Shown here piece by piece: positions 24,654-33,782 of a stretch of 64,000 nucleotides of DNA. How positions within the stretch are numbered: position 1 is the stretch's first letter; every line of letters starts with the position of its first letter. The translations under genes and the position numbers were made by a program. The notes under the pieces are model-generated. The model saw only the letters and a program-made list of their open reading frames with translations. It was not told where the DNA came from and made no database searches. Where the stretch lies: the NCBI GenBank assembly GCA_965249175.1, contig OZ252227.1, positions 5,642,001-5,706,000 of the forward strand. Direction: 5' to 3'. This DNA comes from CAZYFH01 sp965249175. GTDB lineage: Bacteria > Acidobacteriota > Vicinamibacteria > Vicinamibacterales > UBA8438.

Positions 24654-26558
24654 CTACTCTTCACTCTCCCACCCGAGAATCTCGTCGATCGTGTCGGCCG
24701 AAATAGGATGGTAGCCGGGTCGAGCGAGGCGGTAGATGGCGAGCGCGCGTGGGCGGCCACCCGGCGTTTCGGCCAGCGCTTCGTAGAGCGGACGAATCAG
24801 CTTACGGCGACCGATGCCTCGCAGGTACTGCTCGAGGCGCGCGTCGGCGCGCCGATAGCCATTGCGAATCGCGATGAGCAGCCACTGATGCGCGATCTCC
24901 GCGTTGCCGACGTCCGTCAGGCTGAACGCGTCGTCAAGCTCGGCTAGCCGTGCGGCACTCAGCGTCGCCGGCAGCACGGCGAGGAAATGCAGCCACTCGT
25001 GCGTCGTCCATCCGTCGGTCGCGAGCTCGGCTGCCGCCGTCGATCCCGCGTCCCACGCCGCCGCCTGCGTCTCGACGCGGTCGAAGGCATCGGACGTCGG
25101 TTCCGGCGCACCCGCCGGAAGACCCGGCTCCCGGAGCCATGCATCGACCGGCACCCGCTCGGCCACCGACGCGTCGGCGTCGAGCAGATGCGCGCGGAGG
25201 TAGTCCACGAAGTCGGCGGTCGTGATGCTCGTGAACGCAAAGTGATCGAAATAGCCGCGGAGGAACGCATCAAAACGTTCGCGGCCGACCGCGTCTTCCA
25301 GATGCCGGAGAAACAGCGCACCTTTCTCGTATGGGACCTGGGTCATCCCCTCGTCCGGATCGCGGCCGGCCAGGTCGACGTGGAGCAACTCGTCGGCATC
25401 GTCGAGCCGGTCGAAATCCGCCTGGAGCACCTGATGGCCGAGCACCGCTTCCATGTCCGCGCGCGGCCGTCCGTAGACCTCCTCGAGAATGCGGCGCTCG
25501 ATGTAGACGGTGAACCCCTCGTTCAACCAGAAGTCGCGCCACGTGGCGTTCGTCACGAGGTTGCCGGACCAGGAGTGCGCCAGCTCGTGGGCGACCAACG
25601 ACACGAGGCTCTTGTCTCCCGCGAGAATGGTCGGCGTGGCGAACGTGAGCTGCGGGTTCTCCATGCCGCCGAAGGGAAAGCTCGGCGGCAGGACGAGCAG
25701 GTCGTATCGCTCCCAGCGATACGGGCCGTAGAGCCGCTCAGTGGCCACGATCATCGACTCGGTGTCGGCAAACTCCGCGGCGGCGGCCGCGATGACCGAG
25801 GGCTCGGCGTAAACGCCCGCCCGACCACCGAGCGGCTCGAAGGCGAGCTCGCCGACCGCCAGCGCGATGAGATACGGCGGGATCGCCTGCGGCATACCGA
25901 GCCGATACTCCCCGTCGGCTGCCGTGTCGGGGTCGTTGCCTGCGCTCATGACCGCACGCAGTCCGGGCGGTGTCCGCACGCGCGCGCCGTAGGTGACCCG
26001 CACACCCGGGCTGTCCTGCAACGGGATCCAGCTCCGCGCGTGGATCGCCTGCGACTGCGTAAACATGAAGGGATGCGCGCGGCCCGCGGTCTGGGCCGGC
26101 GTCAACCACTGCAACCCGGACGCGGCTGGGCTCGTCTGATAGGCGACCCGGACTCGTGTCGCCCCCGTGGGGAGAAAGATCCGTAGCGGCGCGCCGAGGA
26201 TCGGATCAGCATCGCCCAGGTCGTAGGTCGCCGCCTCAAAGCCGTCTGCGCCCGACCAGCTCTCGACGCCGAGGATGGTCAGCTCCCGGGTATCGAGGAT
26301 CAGCGTATCGGCGTCGTCATCGACGCGCTCGAACGACAGCATCGCCGATCCGCGTAGCTGCCGCTCCTCGAAGACGACGTCGAGATCGAGCTCGACGTGT
26401 GTCACGCGGACGGCGTCCGCGTTGGCGTAGGAGTGCAGGTCGCGACGGCCCGGGTCCGGGACCGCATCGCTCGTCCGGGATGATGAAGGGCTGCACGCCA
26501 TCAGGCTAGACGCTAGGAGAAGCGCGAACAGATGCCATCCAAAGGCGGGTGCTACCAC
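24654..26558 (-). CDS. M1-family zinc aminopeptidase, secreted lipoprotein
   Basis: The 634-residue gluzincin of the M1 (aminopeptidase N / leukotriene A4 hydrolase) family removes N-terminal residues from peptides. The catalytic motif HELAHSWSGN (near residue 319) is followed about 20 residues later by LNEGFTVY, giving the third zinc ligand. The exopeptidase motif is FPFGGMENPQ. An N-terminal lipobox-like LMACSP (Cys22) suggests a membrane-anchored lipoprotein. The length matches LTA4H-like enzymes (about 610-640). The GTG start overlaps the stop of the upstream HpcH/HpaI-like gene, and the ADOP permease follows 9 nt downstream, so three genes appear co-transcribed. Confidence 0.92.
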   Translation of the reverse strand: MVAPAFGWHLFALLLASSLMACSPSSSRTSDAVPDPGRRDLHSYANADAVRVTHVELDLDVVFEERQLRGSAMLSFERVDDDADTLILDTRELTILGVESWSGADGFEAATYDLGDADPILGAPLRIFLPTGATRVRVAYQTSPAASGLQWLTPAQTAGRAHPFMFTQSQAIHARSWIPLQDSPGVRVTYGARVRTPPGLRAVMSAGNDPDTAADGEYRLGMPQAIPPYLIALAVGELAFEPLGGRAGVYAEPSVIAAAAAEFADTESMIVATERLYGPYRWERYDLLVLPPSFPFGGMENPQLTFATPTILAGDKSLVSLVAHELAHSWSGNLVTNATWRDFWLNEGFTVYIERRILEEVYGRPRADMEAVLGHQVLQADFDRLDDADELLHVDLAGRDPDEGMTQVPYEKGALFLRHLEDAVGRERFDAFLRGYFDHFAFTSITTADFVDYLRAHLLDADASVAERVPVDAWLREPGLPAGAPEPTSDAFDRVETQAAAWDAGSTAAAELATDGWTTHEWLHFLAVLPATLSAARLAELDDAFSLTDVGNAEIAHQWLLIAIRNGYRRADARLEQYLRGIGRRKLIRPLYEALAETPGGRPRALAIYRLARPGYHPISADTIDEILGWESEE

Positions 26559-27493
26559 GGCATCTGCCGGTTCGTGTAGCGCCTCCCGCGATCTGCCACG
26601 TCGGCGCCGGGGTTTGACCCGATCTTCACGCCCTCGTCAATCATCTGCTCGATGTTGGAGGCGTTCATCTGGTTGAGAAACGAAACGCCCGCTTTCTTCG
26701 TCGCCGCGAACACGCGCGCGCGCGCGTCGTCGAGCACCTTCGGCATCGTGCTCCGGGTGACGTTGAATGAGAGGCTCATGTCGCCCGGCCCCCACTCGGC
26801 GAACCCGACGCCCGGCACGCCGACGCTGGCCTCAGCGTGCTCGAGGGCGTGACGGTCCTCAATCTTCAAGCCGATGAGTACCTCGCCGGCGGGGTTGAGG
26901 GGCCACGGATCGGCCAACCGCTGATACTCCGCGTTCGACACGCCCCAGATGCCGGCGGCGAAGCCCTGCCCCCCGCTCCCGCGCAACCCCTCTCCGACAC
27001 CGGCCGCCTGCGGCCCGTGCGGATAGCGCGCCGCCTGGACGAGCACCTCGACGACCTCCGGCGACCGAGCGTGCGCGAGCAGCACGCCGTGCACGCCAGC
27101 GCCCAGCACCTGCTCGACCATCCAATAGTTCGCCCACATCACCTGCTGGTTGACGCCGCCGAAGGGCAAGACCGCGACAACGGCAGGTGTCCGGTGCCCG
27201 CTGGCGGTCGGGCCGCCATCGACGAGACCCTGCATGAAGGCGCGCAGGTCGGACATCTCAAACGGGCTGTGTTCCATGTTGTAGGTGACGTAGTCGGCCC
27301 ACGTCTGCGCCAGCACCTTGCCTTCGTCGTACCCGCCGCCGTTCACCTGCGTGTAGTAGATCGGTTGACCTCGCTCGAGGAGCTCGACCGCCTTGTTGAT
27401 TCGCGCCGGTGTGGACGGCGCGTCCCCCTGTCCGGAGGACACGGCGACGGCAGCGACGAGCAGGGCGACGGCGAGGAGCGCGGTTGATCTCAT
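26552..27493 (-). CDS. Exported HpcH/HpaI aldolase/citrate-lyase-like protein
   Basis: The 313-residue protein has a signal peptide (MRSTALLAVALLVAAVAVSS) and then an HpcH/HpaI-type TIM barrel. LIGLKIEDRHALEHAE carries the usual metal-binding Glu region and GVGFAEWGPGDMSLSF the second motif. Cytoplasmic relatives cleave 2-keto-3-deoxy acids to pyruvate and an aldehyde; an exported form is frequent in Acidobacteria, but its substrate is unknown. The start at 27493 is chosen because GGGGAG lies just upstream and the signal peptide begins there. It overlaps the M1 peptidase start by 7 nt. Confidence 0.85.
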   Translation of the reverse strand: MRSTALLAVALLVAAVAVSSGQGDAPSTPARINKAVELLERGQPIYYTQVNGGGYDEGKVLAQTWADYVTYNMEHSPFEMSDLRAFMQGLVDGGPTASGHRTPAVVAVLPFGGVNQQVMWANYWMVEQVLGAGVHGVLLAHARSPEVVEVLVQAARYPHGPQAAGVGEGLRGSGGQGFAAGIWGVSNAEYQRLADPWPLNPAGEVLIGLKIEDRHALEHAEASVGVPGVGFAEWGPGDMSLSFNVTRSTMPKVLDDARARVFAATKKAGVSFLNQMNASNIEQMIDEGVKIGSNPGADVADRGRRYTNRQMPW

Positions 27494-27530
27494 GATCTCC
27501 CCCTGTGTGCGTCGGACACCGGTCAGCGCG

Positions 27531-28514
27531 CTAGAACACGTCGAGGTCGCGGCCATACACGACCGGTCCGTCGTACTGTTCGCGCACCTCTTCCACCATC
27601 TGCTCCGGCGACTCGCCACCGAGATGAAGCTGGTGATAAAGGACGACCATACCGACATTGGCCTTCGCGGCGATCTCTCCGACCTTGCGGGCCGACGTAT
27701 GAAAGGTGCCGTGATAGCGCTGCGTTCCCGGGTGACGCTGGCGGAAGCCAACCGATCCGTAGGCCTCGTGGACCAGCACGTCGGCGTCGCGGGCGATATC
27801 GACCAGCCCGTCGAACGGTCCGGTGTCGCCCGAGATCACAACGGTGCGATCCACGGTTGAGAACTTGTATCCATAGGCGTGCTCCCAGCCACCGTGCGGG
27901 ACGGCGAACGCCTCGACGGTCACGAGATCGTCTTCATAGACGACGTCGAGATCGGTCTCGATTTCGTGGGCGTCGACCCGAACCCCGCGGGGGTCGAGCC
28001 GCTCCGCGCCCTCCACCCGGACACGGATGTCCTCGCGATAGGCCTCCAGGATGGCGCGGGTCATCCCCTCGATCCCCGGCGGACCGTAGACGGCAAGTGG
28101 CTCGCGGCGGCCAAGCACCCACGGCGACAGGATGAGATCCGGATAGCCCACCGTGTGGTCCGAGTGGAGGTGGGTCAGGAACGCGATCCGGAGATTCTGG
28201 ACCGCCAGCCCCGCGACCCCGTTCACATAGGCGGCCGTAGCGCGGCGCACGACCCCGGGACCGAAATCGACGAGGTAGGGGGTGTCATCGACAACGACGG
28301 CGGTGGCCGGCCCCCAGCGCGTCGGCTCCGCCGAGGGGGTGCCGGTACCGAGGAGCACGACCCGTGTCCGCCCGGCGGGCGCTGGGCTCTGACGCGAGTC
28401 GAACGCCTCGGCCACCTGCGCGGCAACGGGGCTCGTGATCTGGGTCGTCGGCCCTGTGCAGCCCGCCACCGCGCACGGGATGATGAGCCACGCGCAGATC
28501 AGCGATACCCGCAT
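27531..28514 (-). CDS. Metallo-beta-lactamase-fold hydrolase (ribonuclease Z/arylsulfatase-like), lipoprotein
   Basis: The 327-residue MBL-fold enzyme has the zinc motif HLHSDH (His115, His117, Asp119, His120). Further ligands are in VPHGGWEHAYG, ISGDTGPFD and, near the C-terminus, MVVLYHQLHL. The layout matches the RNase Z-like branch, but an N-terminal signal with VAGC (Cys19) puts it outside the cytoplasm, so it is not tRNase Z. The likely activity is phosphodiesterase or arylsulfatase-like; the substrate is unknown. It starts 37 nt before the HpcH/HpaI-like gene and may head that operon. It is divergent from the HtrA gene at 28584. Confidence 0.87.
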   Translation of the reverse strand: MRVSLICAWLIIPCAVAGCTGPTTQITSPVAAQVAEAFDSRQSPAPAGRTRVVLLGTGTPSAEPTRWGPATAVVVDDTPYLVDFGPGVVRRATAAYVNGVAGLAVQNLRIAFLTHLHSDHTVGYPDLILSPWVLGRREPLAVYGPPGIEGMTRAILEAYREDIRVRVEGAERLDPRGVRVDAHEIETDLDVVYEDDLVTVEAFAVPHGGWEHAYGYKFSTVDRTVVISGDTGPFDGLVDIARDADVLVHEAYGSVGFRQRHPGTQRYHGTFHTSARKVGEIAAKANVGMVVLYHQLHLGGESPEQMVEEVREQYDGPVVYGRDLDVF

Positions 28515-28583
28515 CGTGTCATGTTACTCAAAGTGCTCGACTCGGATGGACGCCGCTCGTAAAGGGTGGCGAGGAGGTTTCAG

Positions 28584-29654
28584 ATGCGACACATCGCGCT
28601 TCTTACGGTGGCGGCCGCCATGGGGATGGTAACACCCCAACTCGCCGCACCAGCCCCAGCGGGCCAGGCACCGCTCGTGACACCGCGCGGCTCGCTCCGG
28701 GGAGACGAACAAGCCGTCGTCGATCTCTTCGAGCGCGCCGTTCCGGCGGTCGTCTACATCACGACGCTGGCCGAGCGGAGCAACGTGTTCGGTTTCGTCC
28801 GGTCGACCCCGCAAGGCACCGGGACCGGTTTTCTCTGGGATCTCGACGGTCACATCGTCACGAACTATCACGTTCTCCAAGGGTCGAGCCGCGCAGAGGT
28901 CGTGCTCGCCGATCAGAGCACACACGACGCTGCGTACATCGGTGGATCGCCACGCCACGACCTCGCCGTCCTGCGGATTACGCCGCCGGCTGGCCTGGAG
29001 CAAGTCGCGGTCGGCGAGAGCGACAGCCTGCGGGTCGGTCAGAGCGTCTATGCCATCGGCAACCCCTTCGGGTTGAGCGCCACGCTGAGCGCCGGCATCG
29101 TCTCGGCGCTCGACAGGCGCATCGAAAGCGTCGACGGCACGCCGATCGAAGACGTGATTCAGATCGACGCCAACATCAACCCGGGCAACTCCGGTGGCCC
29201 GCTGCTCGACAGCGCCGGCCGCGTCGTCGGTGTCAACACGGCAATCGCGAGCAGGACGGGCGAATCGGCGGGTATCGGCTTCGCCGTGCCAATCGACACG
29301 GTCCGCCGGGTCGTCCCGCGCGTGATCGCCACGGGAACGTATCAACCCACACGGCTCGGCATCCAGACGCTGGACCGATTGAGCCGGGGTATCGTGCGCG
29401 GTCTCCAGACCACCGGCGTCCTCGTGCTCCGCGTCGAACCGGGAAGCGGCGCCGACGCCGCAGGGATGCGACCGGCCGAGCTGCGTGGCAACGACCTGAT
29501 TCCAGGCGACATTGTTCAGGCAATTGACGGGGTCGCTGTGGGATCGCTCGCTGAGCTGCAGGCGGTTCTGGATCGCCATCAGCCGGGCACCGTGGTGACG
29601 GTGACACTCTGGCGAAGCGGCCGGATCGAGCAGGTGCAAGTACGACTGTCGTAA
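28584..29654 (+). CDS. HtrA/DegP-type periplasmic serine protease with one PDZ domain
   Basis: The 356-residue trypsin-fold protease acts in envelope protein quality control. A signal peptide ends near residue 27. The catalytic triad is visible: His96 in VTNYHVLQG, Asp126 in RHDLAVL and Ser203 in NPGNSGGPL. A PDZ domain covers about 260-355 (VLRVEPGSGADAAGM, LIPGDIVQAIDGVAV). One PDZ instead of two makes it DegS-like in layout. The start at 28584 is chosen because GAGGAGG (28571-28577) is 6 nt upstream; an in-frame GTG at 28566 is less likely. Confidence 0.93.
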   Translation: MRHIALLTVAAAMGMVTPQLAAPAPAGQAPLVTPRGSLRGDEQAVVDLFERAVPAVVYITTLAERSNVFGFVRSTPQGTGTGFLWDLDGHIVTNYHVLQGSSRAEVVLADQSTHDAAYIGGSPRHDLAVLRITPPAGLEQVAVGESDSLRVGQSVYAIGNPFGLSATLSAGIVSALDRRIESVDGTPIEDVIQIDANINPGNSGGPLLDSAGRVVGVNTAIASRTGESAGIGFAVPIDTVRRVVPRVIATGTYQPTRLGIQTLDRLSRGIVRGLQTTGVLVLRVEPGSGADAAGMRPAELRGNDLIPGDIVQAIDGVAVGSLAELQAVLDRHQPGTVVTVTLWRSGRIEQVQVRLS

Positions 29655-29731
29655 CACCCGACCGTGGCTGACAAGCCGGCAACGCGGGGCACCGGCGGCC
29701 CCCCTCGCCCAGCGGTCACGCGTCGGTTAGG

Positions 29732-31537
29732 ATGGCGCGCATGCTCCGACCCCTGATTGTCGCGACCGTGATGGCGACCACGCTCCCACAGGCCTGCGAT
29801 TCCGAGACGTCGACGCCCTCACCCGATCAGCAGCCGGTCCAGACCCCCTGCGACACCGCGCTCACGCAGGTCACGACGCTCCGGGGCGCGGTGTCGGCGA
29901 CCGGGATCGACAAGCGCGCCGGTGCGATCGACCACGAGGCGCGGTGGAGGGTCCTCGACAGCATCTGGCACCACCGCACGGGCCTCGACCGCGGGTTGGT
30001 CCAGCCGATTGGCCCAGACGCCGTCACGGAAGATGTCGGCGAGATTGCCGTGCTCCAGGACGAAGGGGACCTGGTCCTCCGGTCGAACCCGCTCGATCTG
30101 CTCGGCGTAGGCCTCCGCTTTACGCGGAACGCGTCCGGCGGCTACGACGTCACGCGCACCAACGCGACGTTCCGGGAGCCGCTCGGAGCCGCGCTCACGC
30201 TCGGCGACGACGACAGTCGCGAGGTCTCGCTGCCCTTCGCCGTCCCGTTCTTCGGGCAGACGGAGACGGCTGTGTTCGTGAACTCGGACGGCAACCTGAC
30301 GTTCGGTCAGGGCGACAACGCCAGCAGCCCGCGCAGCGTGTCACGGCTGCTCACTGGACCACCGCGCTCAGCACCCTTCTTTGCCGACCTGGATCCGTCG
30401 TCCGGCGGCGGCGTGTTTCTCCAGTCCGGGGCCGACGCCTTCAGCGTCACCTGGTGTTCGGTACCGGCCTTCGGCCAACCGCAGACGACAGCCACGGTCC
30501 AGATGACGTTCCTCCCGGCGGGAACGGTCGAGGTGAAGATCGATGAGAGCACCAGGCTCGACAGCGCCGTCGTGGGACTCTCGCCCGGCCGCACCGGGAC
30601 GTTGGCCCCGGTCGACCTGAGCGAGCCGGGGCCGACTGCCGGCGGCGGCGCGGCCGTGGGCGAACGGTTCTCGCGCTTCAGCGACCTCGATGCCGTCAAC
30701 GTGGTACGCAGGTTCTACCAGACGCACGCCGATGTCTACGACCAGCTGGTCATCTGGAGTGACTCGATTCTGCTTCTCGACGCCTTCGCGTACGAGGTGA
30801 CGCTCGGGAACGAGATTCAGGGGATCGGGCTCGACCTCTTCGACCTCTCGAGCGAGTTCGGCAGCGCGGGGCAGCTCCGGAGCCTGGCGGTCATGGACTC
30901 GATCGACAAGTATCCAGACGATCCGTTCGAACCCTTTCTCGGCGCCAACAACACGCTGTCGATCCTCGGTCAAGAAGTGGGTCACCGATGGCTCGCGTTT
31001 GTTCGCTTCCTCGACCACAACCGGCTCACGTCGGATGCCCTGCTGGGCCGGGGTGCGCACCACTGGAGCTTCTTCCACGACAGCGACGCGTCGGTCATGG
31101 AGGGCAACGCCATCGAGGACTTGGGCGGCGGTGCGTTCCGCACGGTGGCGTCCGTCGAGCGGTATAGCGAGTTGGATCAGTATTTGATGGGGGTCCGCGC
31201 TGAATCCGAGGTGTCGCCGTTCTTCTACGTCGCCGACCCACTCAACACCATCCCGGCAGTCAACCGCTCGTCCGAGCCCCAGGTTGGCGTCACCTTCAAC
31301 GGCACGCGACGCGACGTCCTCATCCAGGATGTCGTCGATGTCGAAGGCCCGCGCGTGCCATCGGCCGCCGACGCGCGCCGCGTGCACCGACAGGCGTTCG
31401 TGTTCGTCGTCGGCGAGGGGCGCACCCACACCCAAGCGCAGATCGACAAGCTCGAGCGCGTCCGTCAGGAATGGGTGACGTTCTTCTCGACCGCGACCGG
31501 CGATCGGATGCGTGCCGAGACGCGGCTCAATCCGTAG
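29732..31537 (+). CDS. Large secreted hypothetical protein with EVGHRW motif
   Basis: This 601-residue exported protein has a signal with Cys near residue 22 (LPQACDSE), so it is possibly a lipoprotein. I do not recognise a named family. Residues about 150-260 form an all-beta region (VSLPFAVPFFGQTETAVFVN, VTWCSVPAFG), similar in feel to nidogen/NIDO-type extracellular beta domains. Around residue 415 comes ILGQEVGHRWLAFVRF, reminiscent of a zincin helix but with Glu-Val-Gly-His instead of HExxH, then HHWSFFHDSDASVMEGN. A remote or inactive peptidase is possible (inference). It is monocistronic. Confidence 0.75.
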   Translation: MARMLRPLIVATVMATTLPQACDSETSTPSPDQQPVQTPCDTALTQVTTLRGAVSATGIDKRAGAIDHEARWRVLDSIWHHRTGLDRGLVQPIGPDAVTEDVGEIAVLQDEGDLVLRSNPLDLLGVGLRFTRNASGGYDVTRTNATFREPLGAALTLGDDDSREVSLPFAVPFFGQTETAVFVNSDGNLTFGQGDNASSPRSVSRLLTGPPRSAPFFADLDPSSGGGVFLQSGADAFSVTWCSVPAFGQPQTTATVQMTFLPAGTVEVKIDESTRLDSAVVGLSPGRTGTLAPVDLSEPGPTAGGGAAVGERFSRFSDLDAVNVVRRFYQTHADVYDQLVIWSDSILLLDAFAYEVTLGNEIQGIGLDLFDLSSEFGSAGQLRSLAVMDSIDKYPDDPFEPFLGANNTLSILGQEVGHRWLAFVRFLDHNRLTSDALLGRGAHHWSFFHDSDASVMEGNAIEDLGGGAFRTVASVERYSELDQYLMGVRAESEVSPFFYVADPLNTIPAVNRSSEPQVGVTFNGTRRDVLIQDVVDVEGPRVPSAADARRVHRQAFVFVVGEGRTHTQAQIDKLERVRQEWVTFFSTATGDRMRAETRLNP

Positions 31538-31572
31538 TGGTCGCGGGGCTTAGGGCGAAGCCTCGTCCTGTA

Positions 31573-32780
31573 TTAGCCGTCCAGGCGCACCGTGGCCACC
31601 CCCTGCCCAAGTCGGCGAGCGAGAGGCGCGGCGACGATCCGAATCACACCGGTCTTGACGAGGAGGGCGACCGCATTCAAGACGGCAGCCGTGCGCCAGC
31701 CGCCGGCGAAGATGAGGCGGGGCGGGACCTGCTGGATGCGTTGGATCTCCGTGATCTCTCCCAGCCGTTCGGCCGTGACGGATGCCGCGGCGACGTCGAG
31801 CGCATCGGCCGAGGCGTGCGCCGCGAGCGCGGGGCCGAGATGGTTCGCGGCCACCACCGCATCGCGAAGCGCGAGGTTGATCCCCTGCGCGCCGACCGGC
31901 GACATCGGATGGGCTGCGTCTCCAATCAGCAGCAGGCCAGGTTCCGTCCATCGCTCGAGCGCTCCACAGACCACGTTGAGTAGGAACGGATGCGACACAG
32001 CGGCCCTCTGGCTGCGGAGGTGATCGCCAAGGTCCGGTGTCAGGTGGTCGGCCAGCTCCGTGAGCCACTCGTCAATGCCGCGCCGATAGAGATCGCCAAA
32101 CGACCCCTTCTCGATGACCCAGCCGATCTGAAGTCGCTCGTCGTAGGACGGAATCACGAGCGCAAAGTGGCGATCGCCCACGAACACCCGGAGCGGGCCG
32201 TGCCCGCCGACCTCGGTTGGCGCCGGGACTTTGCACCAGACAACATCGAACCGCTGTGGGCTCCCGCGGAGCGCGAGCCCCGCGAGCTGTCGACGGTCGA
32301 GTCGCGGCCATCGGTCGCCACCAAGTAATCGGCCATCACCTCGCTCGGGCCATCGGGCGATACGCAACGGACACCCGTGACCCGTCGACCATCGCGGATC
32401 AGAGCGTCGACGCGCGCACCTCGCAGGCAGCGAAAGGTCGGGAAGCGCGACGCCTCGTCCACGAGCATCTCGAGCATGGCCGGCTGCGAGACCCAGCGCG
32501 GACCGAACCCATCGAGCGCCATTCTGACGAGGAGCCGCCGCGTGCGGTACAGCTCGAGGGCGTCGAAGACCACGTGGGGGAGGCGATCAAACGCTGCCCG
32601 TAGCCCCATCTGATGGAAGACATCGATGCCGCCCGGTGTCAGTCCCTCGCCGCGAAACGCTCGAGCGAAATCCGACTGGCGCTCGATGAGGGTGACGTCG
32701 ATGCCCCGGCGGGCGAGGAGGTAGGCGAGCGCACCGCCCGCCGGACCAGCGCCGACAACGGCGACTCGAGAGGTCGGCAT
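31573..32780 (-). pseudogene. FAD-dependent aromatic monooxygenase (UbiH/PHBH type), one frameshift
   Basis: Two overlapping frames make one flavoprotein of about 402 residues. The 5' part (32780 down to about 32295) has the FAD GxGxxG motif VAVVGAGPAGGALAYLLA and the DG motif VATDGRDSTV. The 3' part (to 31573) has the second FAD motif LLIGDAAHPMSPVGAQGINLA. The break is near 32292: one extra C would turn the reading into the expected GRDSTVRQLAGLALRG. All cofactor motifs are present, so a one-base sequencing error is as likely as a real mutation. If intact, it would hydroxylate an aromatic or quinone-type substrate with NAD(P)H and oxygen. Confidence 0.82.
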
Positions 32781-32903
32781 GATGACGACGCGCCCACATC
32801 CCCTGGCGGCGCGGCCGTGACCGCCACGCGGGCTCGGGGTGGGTCCGCCCGGTGCAGTATTCTAGTGCCCCGTACGCGTCATCTGGACCGCAGACCTCTT
32901 CCG

Positions 32904-33782
32904 ATGGACGACCTGACGCTCCGGTGTCTCGACTCACACGCGGACTACGCGGCCTGCGTCCAGCTGCAGCGAGACGTCTGGGGAGAGGCGTTCGCCGATG
33001 TCGTACCGGCGACCATCCTGATGGTCGCGCAGCGCGTGGGCGGCGTGAGCGCCGGTGCGTTCGACGCCGACGGGCGCTTGGTCGGTTTCGTCTTCGGGAT
33101 CAGCGGGGTCCGCGCGGGAACGCTGGCGCACTGGTCCGACATGCTCGCCGTCCGATCGGAGGTGCGGTGCGGCGGTCTCGGCGTACGACTGAAGCGCTTC
33201 CAACGAGACCTGTTGCTCGATCGTGGTATCACGCGCGCCTACTGGACTTACGATCCGCTGCTCGCCGGCAATGCCCACCTCAACCTCACGCGCCTCGGCG
33301 CCGTGCCGATCGAGTACGTCGCCAACATGTACGGCGAGACGGGCAGCACCCTCCACAGAGGCCTCGAGACCGACCGCGTCGTTGTCGAGTGGCGACTCGA
33401 CGATCCGCAGGTCGCACGGGCCCTCGACGCCGCGCCGGCGGCGACGGTCGACGCCGGCATCGCGGGCATGCCCCTCGTCAACGCCGGCGTTGTGGGCACG
33501 CCCCTCGTCAACGCCGGCGTTGTGGGCATGCCCCTCGTCAACGCCGACCCGGTCTCTCGACCGGGGGAGGCCGCGCTCCCGACCGCAGCCTGGGTGCGAG
33601 TCGCCGTCCCGCCCGATATCGTGGGGCTGAAAGCGGCCAGGCCCGACGACGCCCGGGCCTGGCAACGCGCCACGCGGCGCGCGTTTTCGTGGTACCTGGC
33701 GAACGGCTATCGCGTCGCGGGCTTTCATCGGGCATCGATGCCCGCGCCGTGTTATGTCATGACCACAGACCCAAAAAAATGA
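32904..33782 (+). CDS. GNAT-family N-acyltransferase, candidate N-succinyltransferase
   Basis: The 292-residue protein begins LRCLDSHADYAACVQLQRDVWG, with a GNAT fold through about residue 165 (VGFVFGISGVRAG, the core strand; GGLGVRLKRFQRDLLLDRG, the acyl-CoA-binding helix region). A linker with three 10-residue repeats (about 183-212) precedes a short C-terminal segment. It overlaps the enolase-superfamily gene by 4 nt (ATGA). In Geobacillus and Deinococcus a GNAT next to N-succinylamino acid racemase succinylates D-amino acids for conversion to L-forms; the same arrangement here supports that role (inference). ATG 32904 is chosen because the conserved domain starts there. Confidence 0.78.
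   Translation: MDDLTLRCLDSHADYAACVQLQRDVWGEAFADVVPATILMVAQRVGGVSAGAFDADGRLVGFVFGISGVRAGTLAHWSDMLAVRSEVRCGGLGVRLKRFQRDLLLDRGITRAYWTYDPLLAGNAHLNLTRLGAVPIEYVANMYGETGSTLHRGLETDRVVVEWRLDDPQVARALDAAPAATVDAGIAGMPLVNAGVVGTPLVNAGVVGMPLVNADPVSRPGEAALPTAAWVRVAVPPDIVGLKAARPDDARAWQRATRRAFSWYLANGYRVAGFHRASMPAPCYVMTTDPKK
33451..33540. repeat. 30-bp minisatellite, three units, inside the GNAT gene
   Basis: Three tandem 30-nt units (33451, 33481, 33511; copies 2 and 3 differ at one visible base) encode NAGVVG(M/T)PLV-type 10-residue repeats. A 6-nt partial unit follows. The reading frame is kept. Confidence 0.9.

Noticed and set aside
31573..32780. Two separate genes for the FAD monooxygenase halves
   Set aside because: The FAD GxGxxG, DG and GDAAHP motifs are split over two frames in the order of one protein; one missing base explains the split.
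33451..33540. Tandem 30-bp repeat as a CRISPR array
   Set aside because: Units are directly adjacent with no spacers, in frame in a coding gene, and no cas genes are near.
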